Made by a program: the position numbers and the translations under genes. From JAJFUE01 sp039683515 (GTDB taxonomy: Bacteria; Sumerlaeota; Sumerlaeia; MVZB01), in contig JBDKRG010000004.1 of the NCBI GenBank assembly GCA_039683515.1, forward strand, positions 124,001 to 188,000: a stretch of DNA of 64,000 nt, given 5' to 3'. Below, one piece after another: positions 50,060-60,438 of this stretch. The notes beneath the pieces were generated by a model. It saw nothing but the letters and a program-made list of their open reading frames with translations. It did not search any database and had not been told where the DNA came from. The first letter of the stretch is position 1, and the number at the start of each line of letters is the position of its first letter.

Positions 50060-50098
50060 GGTTGTGGAGATGAGACATGAAAGATGAGAGATGAGAAA
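50060..50098. repeat. GATGAGA-type heptamer repeat after rpsA
   Basis: AGATGAGACATGAAAGATGAG and AGATGAGAAAAA run right after the rpsA stop, in the family of 4939, 34866 and 47862. Confidence 0.6.
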
Positions 50099-50133
50099 AA
50101 GGATGAATCCCGGGTCTCGTCTCTAGCTCAAGA

Positions 50134-50178
50134 TAAAAACCGTCGCCCCGCTCGAGTGAATCGGGCGGGGCGGTTTTC
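50134..50178. terminator. Intrinsic terminator after rpsA
   Basis: AAACCGTCGCCCCGC pairs with GCGGGGCGGTTTT (one mismatch), ending in a T-rich GGTTTTCTT. A strong bidirectional stem. Confidence 0.85.
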
Positions 50179-50187
50179 TTGAGGGAA

Positions 50188-50230
50188 TATAGGACGGATA
50201 GGACGGATGGGACGGATGGGACGGATGGGA
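50188..50230. repeat. GGACGGATG-type tandem repeat
   Basis: About four units of TAGGACGGATAGGACGGAT and GGGACGGATGGGACGGAT (period 9-10) between the rpsA terminator and the helicase gene. Related units occur at 47949 and 29962. Confidence 0.7.
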
Positions 50231-50296
50231 AACGATGGCTGCGCCGATATGAAAATTGCGGACCAAAATTCGAAATGATCAAAGCCTGAAATCATC

Positions 50297-51993
50297 ATGA
50301 CGACCGCCGTTATTGAACTCCTCAAAGAGGACACCCTGAGCGTCACCTTTCCGTACGACGCGAAGACGGTCGGGCTCATCAAGATCCTCCGCGTGAGGCG
50401 TTGGAACGCCTCGCGTAAGCGGTGGGAAGTTCATCTATCGCATTTGCCCGAACTGCTGCGGATTTTCAAGCTGAGCGAGGAACAGGTTGACCCTGAAATC
50501 CTGAAAAAATACAGGGACGGCTGGACCGGGACGGGGCTGCGCGTGAAGCTCGGCCCGCTGCGCGGGAAGCTCTCCGGCCCGGGCGCGCCGATCGAGCGGA
50601 TCGACGCCGCGACATCCTTCCCTGTCCCGGGTTTCAAGTTCTCGGAAAAATTCAAAACCGGCCAGTGGGACGGGCGCAAGCACCTGTTCGACGCGCGCGG
50701 GCTGACGTTCCCGGCCGGACTGTGGTCAAAAGTTCAAGCGCAGCTCGAAGCGGCGAAGGTAAGTTATGAAGTTGAAACGGAGCGCGCGCCGGAGGGCCGG
50801 TTTCGGCCGCTGTCGGCCGCGCCCGAAAACGTCCCGCTGCGGCCGTACCAGGAAACCGCGCTCGCGCAGGCGCTGGCCAACGGGTGCGGGATCATCCAGA
50901 TGGCGACCGGCGGCGGCAAGACGATGCTCGCCGCGCACCTGATCCGCCGGCTCGACCGGCCGGCGCTGTTCTTCGTCCACACGCTCGACCTGCTTTACCA
51001 GACGGCTCGGGTGTTTGAGAGGGAACTCGGCCAGGAGATCGGGATCCTGGGCGACGGCCAGGCGACGCTTCGGCCGGTGACGGTCGCGACGATCCAGACG
51101 GTCGCCACCGCGTGCTCGGGGACGCGGCCGGCGCGCAAGCCCAAGCCCGATGACGAGGAAGAGCGCGAGGAGCGCCCCGTCCATTTCGACGAGGCGACCC
51201 GCCGCGAGGTGATCGATTACCTGGAGTCGGTCCCGGTCGTGATCTTCGACGAGTGCCACCACGTTCCGGCGGATACGTTTTACAAGATCGCGATGCGGAC
51301 GGTCGGGGCCCGGTGGCGGTTCGGCCTCTCGGCGACGCCGTGGCGCGACGACGGGGCGGACCTGATGCTGGAGGCGGCGCTCGGCCCGTGCATCCACAAG
51401 ACGGCGGCCTCGGACCTGATCGACGCGGGGTATCTGGTCAAGCCGCTCATCCAGATGCAGCCGGCGCCGCCCCTGGCGCTGCGGCGGCGCATGGAATACC
51501 ACGACTTGTATCAGATGGCCATTGTGGAAAACCGGGAACGCAATCGAGTCATCGCGGCACGGGCGCGGCAGTGGGCGGCCGAGGGGTGCTCGGTGCTGAT
51601 CCTGGTGGCGCAGGTCGCCCACGGCGAATTGTTGTCAAACCTGCTTCCGGAGGCGCGTTTTGCGTATGGGTCGCTCGACGCCGAGCTGCGGCGGCAGTAT
51701 CTGGACGAACTGGAACGGAAATTGCAGCCCATCATGATCGCGACCACGCTTGCCGACGAAGGGCTCGATGTGCCCACGCTCGGCGGACTGATCCTGGCCG
51801 GCGGCGGCAAGAGCCAGACGCGGGCGTTTCAGAGGATCGGACGGGTCCTGCGGCCGGCAGACGGTAAAACCCAGGCGCGGGTGCTTGATTTTCTAGACGA
51901 TGCGCCCTGGTTGCGCAATCATAGCCAGGCTCGTTTGGCACTGTATCGCCAGGAGCCTCGGTTCCAGATCCAAATGCTTCGGAGGGAAGCACC

Positions 51994-52012
<19 letters not shown>
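50297..52012 (+). CDS. UvsW/SSL2-like superfamily 2 helicase
   Basis: A 571-residue SF2 ATPase. The N-terminal 200 residues hold a damage-recognition-like segment (FKTGQWDGRKHLFD) found in T4 UvsW-type enzymes. The helicase core has MATGGGKTM (motif I), the DECHH box in VVIFDECHH (motif II), GLSATPWR (motif III), ATTLADEGLDVPTLGGLILAG and RAFQRIGRVLRP (motif VI). Such helicases act at branched DNA in recombination or repair. The gene overlaps the next by 19 bases. ATG 50297 has no clear ribosome site. Confidence 0.9.
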
Positions 52013-52515
<503 letters not shown>

Positions 52516-52584
52516 CAATCCGTTAGCCGTGGGTTCCTTTAAAGCCTGCGGATTTTGCTCAACCTGAAGCGAGGTTCCCGAACG

Positions 52585-54981
52585 ATGCGCGACCCACAAT
52601 GCTGCTGCTGCAAACCGGCCCGGCTTCTGCGCCGGACACTGCCGCTCCTGCTGATGATCCTGGCCTCCGCGCCCGTTTCCGCCCAGGACAAGCCGATTCA
52701 GGCGGGCGGCGCCCAGCCCGAAGTCCTGATGGAGGCGGGAGCCGCCCCCGACAAGGTCGGCGCGACCGCCGCCGGCAAGAGCGAGGCGCTGCCGACCGCC
52801 GCTCCCGAGTCGCCGCGCGCGACGCTGATCGTCAGCGACTTCGACCTGGAGCGCGTCCTCGACAGCCTGCGCGAACAGACCGGCGTCAAGATCGAGGCCC
52901 GCGGCAAGTCCAACCAGGTCCGCATCCAGAAACTGCAGATCCAGGATTCCCCGCTCGAGGAGATCCTCGAACGCATCACCAAGCCGAACAACCTGGTGTG
53001 GGTGCGCCAATCGCCGTCGCTCTACCAGATCTATGACCAGGAAACCTACACCCAGGAAGTCGTGCGCAAACAGGCGATCCGCCACTCGTTCCAGCTCAGC
53101 TACATCAGCGCCACCGAGCTCGAGAACATCATCAAGCCGATCCTGACGCCCGACGTCGGCGTCTCGTCGGCCGACGCGCGCACCAACCGCCTGATCGTCA
53201 CCGACCTGCCCGACAAGATCAACATCATCGAGAACATCAAGGCCGAGTTCGACGTCCAGCTCTACTCGATGGTCTTCGAGCTTCAGAACGCCGATCCCGA
53301 CGAGCTGGCCTCGCGCCTCAAGGAGATCGCCTCGGAGTCGGCCGAGATCCAGGTCGACACGGTCAACCGGATCATCGTCGTCAAGGACACGTTCGAGCGC
53401 ATCAAGCAGATGGAGCAGCTCGTGGCGCTCCTGGACCGCGACCAGGAAATCGTCTGCTACAACCTGAACAACCTCGGCCTGGACGGCGAGATCATCGAGG
53501 AGATCGTCAGCAAGTTCATCGAGCCGCTCATCACCAAGGACGCGGTGATGGACTTCCAGCAGAAGCTGGGCCGGCTGATCGTGCGCGACACCCATTCGGT
53601 GCAGCTCAAGATCCAGGACGTGCTCAAGTCGCTCGACACGCCGCGCAAGCAGGTCCTGATCGAGGGCGAGCTGCTGAGCGTCCAGATCACGGACACGCTC
53701 AACCTCGGCACGGAGTGGGAATTCGCGAACGATCTGCAGGCGGCCATCGACGACGACATCCCGGGGATCTCGGACGACCCCGACATCGTCAACAGCCGCG
53801 GCCTGCCGGTCGGCACGATCGGCTCGTCCGGCCTCTCGTTCCTCGACCTCGGCAAGAATTACCGCGTGGCGCTGACGGCCGCCCTGACCAACTCCGACAC
53901 GCGCATCCTGCTGCGGCCGCGCCTGATCATCGCCAGCGGCGAGGAAGGGGTCGTCACCGACGGCCAGGACCAGCCGGTCCTGAACACGTATTACAACAAC
54001 TACAACAACACGACGAACAACTACAGCTCCTCGTCGCAGTCGTTCGTCACCACCGGCCTGACGATCACGATCCGGCCCATGATCACCAACCGCGGGCTGA
54101 TCGAAATGTACGTGTCGTTCGACAACAGCACGCCGATCATCGTCGCCGACATCGGCAACGGCATCCGCGGCGTCGGCTCCAACACCCAGCGCGCCGAGAC
54201 CTACATGATCATGCCGAGCGGCCAGACGCGCGTCATCGGCGGGCTGATCAGCAACAACAAGACGCTGACCTCGTCGGGCGTCCCGGTCCTGTCCAGGATC
54301 CCCTACATGGGGTGGCTGTTCGGCAACCGCTCCAACGAGAACACGATGCGCAACCTGATGTTCTTCATCACCGCCACGACCATCCAGGAGGAGCCGACCA
54401 ACAACGTGTTCGCCGAGCCGGTCAACCTGGCCGCCCGCGTGGCCATGGCCGAGACCTCGGAGAAGCCGGCGGCCCCCGCCGAAGTCCGCGAGATCCCGCC
54501 CGAGCTGATGCCCTACCTGAAGAGCATCCGGCCCGAGGCGATCCCCTTCCATGACGGCCTGACGACCGGCACGGCCCCGGCCGTGACGGACGAGACCAGC
54601 CCGACGCTCAGCCTGGGCGCCAAGCCGCTGACGAAGAGCCTGCTCACGTCCGAGCCCTACGTCGCCCCGGGGGCGACCGAAAGCCTCAAGGTCGGCGGCG
54701 CGGTCTCGACAAGCCGCGGGAGCCTGGGCCCCTCCGGGACGTTCGGCGGGACGAAGCGCGACGTGGTCGGCCGGAAGGCCACCGCGGCGGCGACGCCGGC
54801 GGCGGGAACGCCGACGGCCAAGGGGACGCCGGGGGCCACGGCGACGCCCTCGACGCGCGGCGGCCGCATGCGTCCGTCGACGCGCGGGACCCCGGTGCCG
54901 ATGGCGACCCCGCGAGGCTACCAGGCCCCGGCCGCGACGCCGGCGGCCTCGACACCGGCGGCCCAGTCCACCCCGCAATAA
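52585..54981 (+). CDS. Type II/IV secretion-type secretin (GspD/PilQ-like)
   Basis: A 798-residue outer-membrane pore protein. The signal peptide includes LRRTLPLLLMILASAPVSA after an odd CCCC cluster at the start. N-domains follow (QTGVKIEARGKSNQVRIQKL, YISATELENIIKPIL, FELQNADPDELASRL), then the secretin core with KQVLIEGELLSVQITDTLNLG, LLRPRLIIASGEEG and VIGGLISNN, and the closing GVPVLSRIPYMGWLFG block. The C-terminal 100 residues are low complexity (Ala/Thr/Pro). It could serve type II secretion or type IV pili; no ATPase or pseudopilin gene lies in the window. ATG 52585 is used. Confidence 0.92.
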   Translation: MRDPQCCCCKPARLLRRTLPLLLMILASAPVSAQDKPIQAGGAQPEVLMEAGAAPDKVGATAAGKSEALPTAAPESPRATLIVSDFDLERVLDSLREQTGVKIEARGKSNQVRIQKLQIQDSPLEEILERITKPNNLVWVRQSPSLYQIYDQETYTQEVVRKQAIRHSFQLSYISATELENIIKPILTPDVGVSSADARTNRLIVTDLPDKINIIENIKAEFDVQLYSMVFELQNADPDELASRLKEIASESAEIQVDTVNRIIVVKDTFERIKQMEQLVALLDRDQEIVCYNLNNLGLDGEIIEEIVSKFIEPLITKDAVMDFQQKLGRLIVRDTHSVQLKIQDVLKSLDTPRKQVLIEGELLSVQITDTLNLGTEWEFANDLQAAIDDDIPGISDDPDIVNSRGLPVGTIGSSGLSFLDLGKNYRVALTAALTNSDTRILLRPRLIIASGEEGVVTDGQDQPVLNTYYNNYNNTTNNYSSSSQSFVTTGLTITIRPMITNRGLIEMYVSFDNSTPIIVADIGNGIRGVGSNTQRAETYMIMPSGQTRVIGGLISNNKTLTSSGVPVLSRIPYMGWLFGNRSNENTMRNLMFFITATTIQEEPTNNVFAEPVNLAARVAMAETSEKPAAPAEVREIPPELMPYLKSIRPEAIPFHDGLTTGTAPAVTDETSPTLSLGAKPLTKSLLTSEPYVAPGATESLKVGGAVSTSRGSLGPSGTFGGTKRDVVGRKATAAATPAAGTPTAKGTPGATATPSTRGGRMRPSTRGTPVPMATPRGYQAPAATPAASTPAAQSTPQ

Positions 54982-54982
54982 A

Positions 54983-55043
54983 ATTGCGGATTGCGGATTG
55001 CGGATTGCGGAATACGGGATAAAAACCCCGTATTCCGCATTTC
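54983..55043. repeat. GGATTGC heptamer repeat with terminal hairpin
   Basis: Four units of GGATTGC run after the secretin stop. The last copy forms GCGGAATACGGG paired with CCCGTATTCCGC around AT-rich loop bases, which may work as a terminator. Confidence 0.75.
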
Positions 55044-55221
55044 CATATTGGACGCTTTGGCCGAGACCAGGGAGGGCTGGGGCGGGATCCGGGCGCCTTG
55101 GAGAAATGCTTCGTTCCGGATTATCTTTTTATTGATCACCGGCCCCCAGTCGTTTAGCCTGTTAGTCAGATACTCGGATAGACAGTCCGAGCAACCCGGC
55201 ACATGAAAGGCGAGTACATCC

Positions 55222-55971
55222 ATGTCCGGCCATTCAAAATGGGCCTCAATCAAGCATAAAAAAGCAGCCACGGACGCCAAGCGCGGCCGGATGTTCACGA
55301 AGCTGCTCAAGGAAATCGAAATCGCCGCCCGCATCGGCGGCGGCGACCCCGACGGCAACCCCCGGCTGCGATCGGCGATCCAGGCCGCCCGCGACGCCAG
55401 CATGCCCAACGACAACATCAACCGCGCCGTCAAGCGCGGCTCGGGCGAACTCGCCGGCGTGACCTATGAAGATTTCCTGATCGAGGGCTACGGCCAGAGC
55501 GGCGTCGCGATCCTCGTCGAGGGGACGACCGACAACAAGAACCGCACGATGCCCGAACTGCGCCATGTCTTCCAGAAATACGGCGGCACGATGGGCGCGA
55601 TGGGCTCGGTCGCGTGGATGTTCAAGAAAAAGGGGACCATCATGGTTCCCGCCGCCGGGCTCGACGAGGACTCGGTGATGGAGATCGCCCTCGAGGCCGG
55701 CGCCGAGGATTTCGCGAGCGAGGAGGGCTACTTCCGGATCACGACCGACTCGGTCAGCATGGACAAGGTCCGCAAGGCGCTCGAGGACAAGAAGATCAAG
55801 GTCGAGGCGTCGACGCTCGAGAACATCCCCGACAACACCGTCAAGGTCGAAGGCGAAGCCGTTCCGAAGCTGCTCAAGCTGATCGAAATGATCGAGGAAA
55901 ACGACGACGTCAAATCGGTCTCGGCCAACTATGACATTGACGATTCGCTGATCGAAAAGTATTCCGAGTGA
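55222..55971 (+). CDS. yebC: YebC/PmpR-family DNA-binding regulatory protein
   Basis: A 249-residue cytosolic protein of the YebC/TACO1 family: MSGHSKWASIKHKKAATDAK, MPNDNINRAVKRGSGELAG and TMPELRHVFQKYGGTMGAMG are diagnostic. Members are transcriptional regulators and, more recently, translation factors for poly-proline stretches. It is followed by ruvC with overlapping stop and start (GTGA), matching the common yebC-ruvC order. Confidence 0.96.
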   Translation: MSGHSKWASIKHKKAATDAKRGRMFTKLLKEIEIAARIGGGDPDGNPRLRSAIQAARDASMPNDNINRAVKRGSGELAGVTYEDFLIEGYGQSGVAILVEGTTDNKNRTMPELRHVFQKYGGTMGAMGSVAWMFKKKGTIMVPAAGLDEDSVMEIALEAGAEDFASEEGYFRITTDSVSMDKVRKALEDKKIKVEASTLENIPDNTVKVEGEAVPKLLKLIEMIEENDDVKSVSANYDIDDSLIEKYSE

Positions 55972-56573
55972 CCCTGCCGCCCGCCCAGGAGCCGCTGCGC
56001 GTCCTCGGCATCGACCCCGGCCTGGCCGACGTCGGCTGGGGGGCGGTCGAGACCCACGGCGGCCGCACGATGCTCCTGGGTTACGGCGTCATCCAAACGC
56101 ATTCCAATCAGGAACTCGCCGCGCGCCTGGATTTCATCTACAGGCGCGTGGGCGAGCTGATTGACGAGCTCGATCCCTCCGTCGTCGCCATCGAAAACCT
56201 GTATTTCGCGAAGAACGCCAAGACGGCGATGGTCGTCGCGCACGGCCGCGCCGCCGCGATCATCGCCACCGCCGGCCACGGCATCCGGTTGTGCGAATAC
56301 ACCCCGCTCCAGATCAAGCAGGCCCTCACCGGCCACGGCCGCGCCGGCAAGGCGCAGGTGCAGTCGATGGTCCGCATCGTTCTGGGCCTGCCCGAAATCC
56401 CCCGGCCCGACCACGCCGCCGACGCCCTCGCCGCCGCCATGTGCCACATCCATTCGCTCTCGCTCGACGGCAAGGTCGTCAAGGCGCTGCGGCAGATCGG
56501 CGAGGGGAGCGGCGGCCCGCAGCAGGCCGCCAACAAGCTCCTCCTGGCCCAGATGCGCCGCCGCAAAAGATAA
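55968..56573 (+). CDS. ruvC: Crossover junction endodeoxyribonuclease RuvC
   Basis: A 201-residue Holliday junction resolvase. Catalytic acids are visible as D16 (LGIDPGLADVGWG), the Glu in AIENLYFAKN, and the C-terminal pair in DHAADALAAA. Start is GTG 55968, overlapping the yebC stop. In many genomes ruvA and ruvB follow; here the next gene on this strand is a HEAT protein, and ruvA appears 3.9 kb on and reversed, without ruvB in the window. Confidence 0.95.
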   Translation: MTLPPAQEPLRVLGIDPGLADVGWGAVETHGGRTMLLGYGVIQTHSNQELAARLDFIYRRVGELIDELDPSVVAIENLYFAKNAKTAMVVAHGRAAAIIATAGHGIRLCEYTPLQIKQALTGHGRAGKAQVQSMVRIVLGLPEIPRPDHAADALAAAMCHIHSLSLDGKVVKALRQIGEGSGGPQQAANKLLLAQMRRRKR

Positions 56574-56583
56574 GGATTCACCT

Positions 56584-56655
56584 GGGAACGCCAATCTCCC
56601 GATTGGCAAAACTGCAAAGACGCCACTCGGGAGAGTTGCGTTCCCGGGATTGGCG
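56584..56655. repeat. GGGAACGCCAATC-type inverted repeat
   Basis: GGGAACGCCAATCTCCCGAT starts the element (56584) and GTTGCGTTCCCGGGATTGGC ends it (near 56637-56656). The outer parts GGGAACGC and GCGTTCCC pair, and a GCCAATC/GATTGGC palindrome lies inside. A short non-coding element. Confidence 0.6.
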
Positions 56656-56675
56656 GCTCACGGTTCGAACCGCCC

Positions 56676-56704
56676 TTGAACCGGCGGGTATATTTGGTTA
56701 TCTT
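56676..56704 (+). promoter_or_regulatory. Candidate promoter of the HEAT-repeat gene
   Basis: TTGAAC (56676-56681) and TATCTT (56699-56704) with a 17-base spacer, about 30 bases before the chosen start of the HEAT-repeat gene. Confidence 0.45.
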
Positions 56705-56735
56705 GCGAGAAGGTTGCCAGATAAGCGTCGGGGTC

Positions 56736-58994
56736 ATGTTCATGAACATAAGGCTTCAATGGATCGGGTGCGTATTGCTCGCCGCGATGTGCGTCTCCGT
56801 CCGCGCGTCCGTCCCGTCCCCTTCCGGCATGAAGCTCCATGACTGGCGCCGGGAATCGGTTCCCCATGACATCGAACAATTGAGAAATGCCGAGGCAAGG
56901 ATTCGATATAATGCGGCGGAGATGTTGGCCGAGGTTCCGGAAGAGGCTCAAGTCATTATTCCCAAGCTGACGGAACTTGCGCTCAGGGACCCCGACGTCC
57001 GCGTCCGAATCGTGGCGGTCTGGGCGCTGGGTCAATTGGGCGCGGAATGCAAGGACCGGGCTCTGGCCCAAAAAACCGCCGGTGCGATCACGGCGATCCT
57101 GGCGGATCCGGATCCCAAGTTGAGGGCGGCGGCGGCCGAAGCGCTCGCTGGATTCGGGCCGGCCGCGGGCGGGGCGGTTCCCGCCTTGACCCGCCTCCTT
57201 GAAAACGACGCGGACCCGGCGGTGCGCCGATCCGCGGCGCTTGCGCTCGGCCAGATCGGTCCCGGCGCCGCGTCGGCGCTGCCGGCGTTGCGCAAAGCAT
57301 TGAACGCGTCCGATGTGTGGCTGCGGGCCAGTGCGGCGCGGGCGATCGGCGGGCTCGGCCGGGCCGGGCTGCCGGCGATGCCGGAATTGATCAAACTTGC
57401 CGAGCACAACCTTGACCTGTGCGCCGAGAGCGAAAAGAGACCCGAGCCCACACCCGATCCGAGGAATTACGGGCCATTCGTTTACCAAAGCGGCGACGAC
57501 GAGATCGCCGTCGGGACGGGCGCGGTTCGAGGGTTGGCCGGATTCGGCCCGGCCGCGAAAGACGCCGTCCCCGTCCTGATCAAGGCGATCGCGCCGCACA
57601 AAAGCAAGAACGATTACGATCTGCGACGCATGGAGGATTTCCGGCGTGAGGCGGTGCTTGCGCTGATTGCGATCGGGCCCGACGCCGCGCCGGCCGTCCC
57701 GCAACTGATCCCGCTCCTCCGGGAAAAAGAAGGCTTTGGCATCGAGCCCGGCCGTGTGGATCTGGACCACGATATGGTGTTCGACAACTACCTGAAACAC
57801 GATGCGACCTCGATGGGCGAGCTTGCGGGGCTGGCGCTGGCGTCGATCGGCGAGGCGGCGGTGCCGGCGCTGATCGAATACCTGAAAAACCCGCCTCCCG
57901 TGCAGTCGCCATTCGACAGTGAAATCCCCTGGTCGGTGTTCATCGCATTGGGCCGGATGGGGCCGCGAGCCCGGCCCGCCGTGCCGTTCCTGATCCCCTG
58001 CCTGAGAAATCGGTCCACCATGTACGAGGCCGCCGAGAGCCTGGGGAAAATCGGCCCGGCGGCGGCGGCGGCCCTTCCGGAACTGCGAAAACAAATCGAG
58101 GCCGTGCTGCAAAATTCCATCCCGGAATTGGCCATTCGCTCGCTGTTTCTGGCGTGCGCCCGCATCGAGACGCCCGAAAGATTCATGCCCGAGCTCGTCG
58201 CGCTGGCTTCCGATGACCATACGACGTTCGTCCTGCGGCAGGGGGCGATCATCGCCATCGGGGAACTGGGTCCCGTCAACAGGGATGCCGTTCCGGCGTT
58301 GATGCACGTCCTGCGGACGGCGTCGGGCCTGACCAGCGAGACCTTGCGCCAGGACGCCGCGACGGCCCTGGGCCGCATGGGCGCGGCCGCGCGTCCGGCC
58401 GTCCCGCTGCTTTACAAGCTGATTGAGCAGCGCAGCAAACAGGAGCCTCCGGGCGGGTGGGACGGCTGGAGCGGATTCCGTTCCTACAATTCATACGAGC
58501 GCATGATTCAGGCGCTCGTTGCGATCGCGCCGAACGACCCGGCCCTGGCGCCGTTCCTGCGCCGGCTCATCATCGAAAACGGGAGCGTCGCGGCGTACGA
58601 CGATGTGCAGATTCCCCCGTCGACGCTGAGCGCGTTCGAAGCGTTGCAGAAGATCGATCCGGACCGGAGCGAATTTTACCAGGCCGTCATCGCCAAGGGA
58701 CCGCCCACCGCGCGCATGATCGGGCTTCTGGCCGCCGCGCTCGAGGATCACGAACAGGAGGCGTGGCGGACGATGGCGCTGACGGCGCTCGGCATCATCG
58801 CGGAACGCTCGAGGCAAGCCTCCGCTCCTGGATTCGGGCCGGCTCCGGAATTCGGTTTCTACGACGCGCATAAATATGTGGTTGTCGATTTGCGGCCGAT
58901 CGCCCCGGCGCTCGGGAAAGTCATGCGCGACGGAACCGAAGAACAGAAGAAATCCGCTCGGAATCTGATGAAGACGATCGGCGCGCCACGGTAG
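56736..58994 (+). CDS. Exported HEAT-repeat protein
   Basis: A 752-residue protein with a signal peptide (WIGCVLLAAMCVSVRASV). Long helical HEAT repeats fill most of the chain: RNAEARIRYNAAEMLAEVPE, PDPKLRAAAAEALAGFGPAA, DPAVRRSAALALGQIGPGAA, VWLRASAARAIGGLGRAGLP, GELAGLALASIGEAAVPAL and APAAVPQLIPLLREKEG-type segments. Such proteins act as scaffolds or regulators of assemblies, here in the envelope. A candidate promoter lies at 56676-56704. ATG 56736 is chosen because upstream Mets lie in the promoter. Confidence 0.78.
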   Translation: MFMNIRLQWIGCVLLAAMCVSVRASVPSPSGMKLHDWRRESVPHDIEQLRNAEARIRYNAAEMLAEVPEEAQVIIPKLTELALRDPDVRVRIVAVWALGQLGAECKDRALAQKTAGAITAILADPDPKLRAAAAEALAGFGPAAGGAVPALTRLLENDADPAVRRSAALALGQIGPGAASALPALRKALNASDVWLRASAARAIGGLGRAGLPAMPELIKLAEHNLDLCAESEKRPEPTPDPRNYGPFVYQSGDDEIAVGTGAVRGLAGFGPAAKDAVPVLIKAIAPHKSKNDYDLRRMEDFRREAVLALIAIGPDAAPAVPQLIPLLREKEGFGIEPGRVDLDHDMVFDNYLKHDATSMGELAGLALASIGEAAVPALIEYLKNPPPVQSPFDSEIPWSVFIALGRMGPRARPAVPFLIPCLRNRSTMYEAAESLGKIGPAAAAALPELRKQIEAVLQNSIPELAIRSLFLACARIETPERFMPELVALASDDHTTFVLRQGAIIAIGELGPVNRDAVPALMHVLRTASGLTSETLRQDAATALGRMGAAARPAVPLLYKLIEQRSKQEPPGGWDGWSGFRSYNSYERMIQALVAIAPNDPALAPFLRRLIIENGSVAAYDDVQIPPSTLSAFEALQKIDPDRSEFYQAVIAKGPPTARMIGLLAAALEDHEQEAWRTMALTALGIIAERSRQASAPGFGPAPEFGFYDAHKYVVVDLRPIAPALGKVMRDGTEEQKKSARNLMKTIGAPR

Positions 58995-59022
58995 GCGGGC
59001 TTCGCGGCGAGCCGGCGTCTGC

Positions 59023-60414
59023 CTACTTTTTCTCCGCGCCGAACAGGCCGCGGATCGTCTGCGCGGGGTATTCGAGCATGACGTAGGAGATGACCTGCCG
59101 CGGCATCGTGCCGTGGGCGTTGGGCAGGCGGCGGATCATCCACTTGGCGCCGATCAGCATCAAGATCGACACGGCGTAGAAGAGCGTGTAGCGGTCCATC
59201 TCATAGCCGGCCACGGTCCATTTCATCCCCTTGAGGAAGTCGAGCGCGCCGCCCCAGAGGATCGGCGCGACGCCGAGCGAGAGGCTGACGAAGACCTGGA
59301 TCGTGGCCACCGCCAGAACCGGGAACCGCTTGGGCGCGATGTTGAGCATCAACCGCTGGTTGGAAATGTGGTAGCCGTTGTAGCCGATGCCGTGGAGCAT
59401 GAAGAACGCGCCCAGCAGCCAGGGGCTGGTCGACACGACGCCGAGGGTCATCAGCAGCCAGAAGACGAGGAGCACCATGAGCACCCGGGTCGCCAGCGAC
59501 ATGATCGGGCGCGAGCCGAACCGGTCGGCCAGGTAACCCCAGAACCAGGCGCTCAGCACGATGGCCGTCATGTTGAAGCCCATGATGATCATGACGAGGC
59601 TGTCGGTGTAGTGCAGCCGGTCCTTCATGAGGATCTGGGTGTAGATCGGGAACGCGCCGATCGTCATGTAAAACGCGATCGCGGTGAAAATCTGGTGGCG
59701 GAATTCCTTTTCCGCGAAGACGCGCGGCATCCACTTGGCGATCGGCTCGATCTTGGGCCGGCCGGCGAGCGGCGCCGGCGAATCGGCCGACTTCAGGAAG
59801 AAAATGCTGATCCAGCCGGCGATGCCGCTGATGACGAGGATCCAGCCGTACTGGACGTCGCTGATCTCGTGGTTGCCGACCATGACGATGCCGCAGAAGA
59901 ACAGCGTCGCCGCGGCGCTCAGGTTCGAGACCGACTGCTCGAGCGAGAAATAGCGGCCGCGCCACTTGGGGCCGATCAGCAGGCGGATCCACGGCATGTA
60001 GGCGGTCGTCGCCGCGCCGCGCAGGAAGCTGTAGAGCGTCATGCAGATCAGCGTGATCCACAGCAGGCTCACGTGGTTGGTCGGCGTGCTGAAGAAGGGG
60101 AGGACGCACACGACCATCAGGACGACGGTGCGGCTTGTCCAGCCGGCCAGCAGCAGCTTGCGGAAACCGATGTATTCGACGCGCGGCGCCATGTAGAGCT
60201 GCATGGTCGCCATCAGCCACATCGTCGCCGTCAGCGTGCCGATGTAAAGGTTGCTCGCCCCCCAGCGCTTGACCAGCAGGATCATCGGCGTGGACATGGC
60301 GATGTTGAAGCTGATGGCGTTGAAGATGTTGAACCAAACGAGGCTGCGGACGGCGGGGACGGCCTTGAAAATGGACTTGGATTGCTGGTCTTCGATTCCG
60401 GTCGCGGTGCTCAT
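59023..60414 (-). CDS. Major facilitator superfamily transporter
   Basis: A 463-residue protein with twelve hydrophobic segments (for example AVRSLVWFNIFNAISFNIAM, SLLWITLICMTLYSFLRGAA, FTAIAFYMTIGAFPIYTQIL, VLLVFWLLMTLGVVSTSPW). The loop after helix 2 shows APRVEYIGFRKLLLAG, and a matching loop in the second half, WGYLADRFGSRPIMSL, carries the usual motif A (G-x-x-x-D-R-x-G). This fits an MFS carrier. Substrate unknown. It is antisense to the surrounding repair genes and sits between ruvC-HEAT and ruvA. Confidence 0.9.
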   Translation of the reverse strand: MSTATGIEDQQSKSIFKAVPAVRSLVWFNIFNAISFNIAMSTPMILLVKRWGASNLYIGTLTATMWLMATMQLYMAPRVEYIGFRKLLLAGWTSRTVVLMVVCVLPFFSTPTNHVSLLWITLICMTLYSFLRGAATTAYMPWIRLLIGPKWRGRYFSLEQSVSNLSAAATLFFCGIVMVGNHEISDVQYGWILVISGIAGWISIFFLKSADSPAPLAGRPKIEPIAKWMPRVFAEKEFRHQIFTAIAFYMTIGAFPIYTQILMKDRLHYTDSLVMIIMGFNMTAIVLSAWFWGYLADRFGSRPIMSLATRVLMVLLVFWLLMTLGVVSTSPWLLGAFFMLHGIGYNGYHISNQRLMLNIAPKRFPVLAVATIQVFVSLSLGVAPILWGGALDFLKGMKWTVAGYEMDRYTLFYAVSILMLIGAKWMIRRLPNAHGTMPRQVISYVMLEYPAQTIRGLFGAEKK

Positions 60415-60438
60415 TGCCTGCTCATTCGGGCTCGTGCG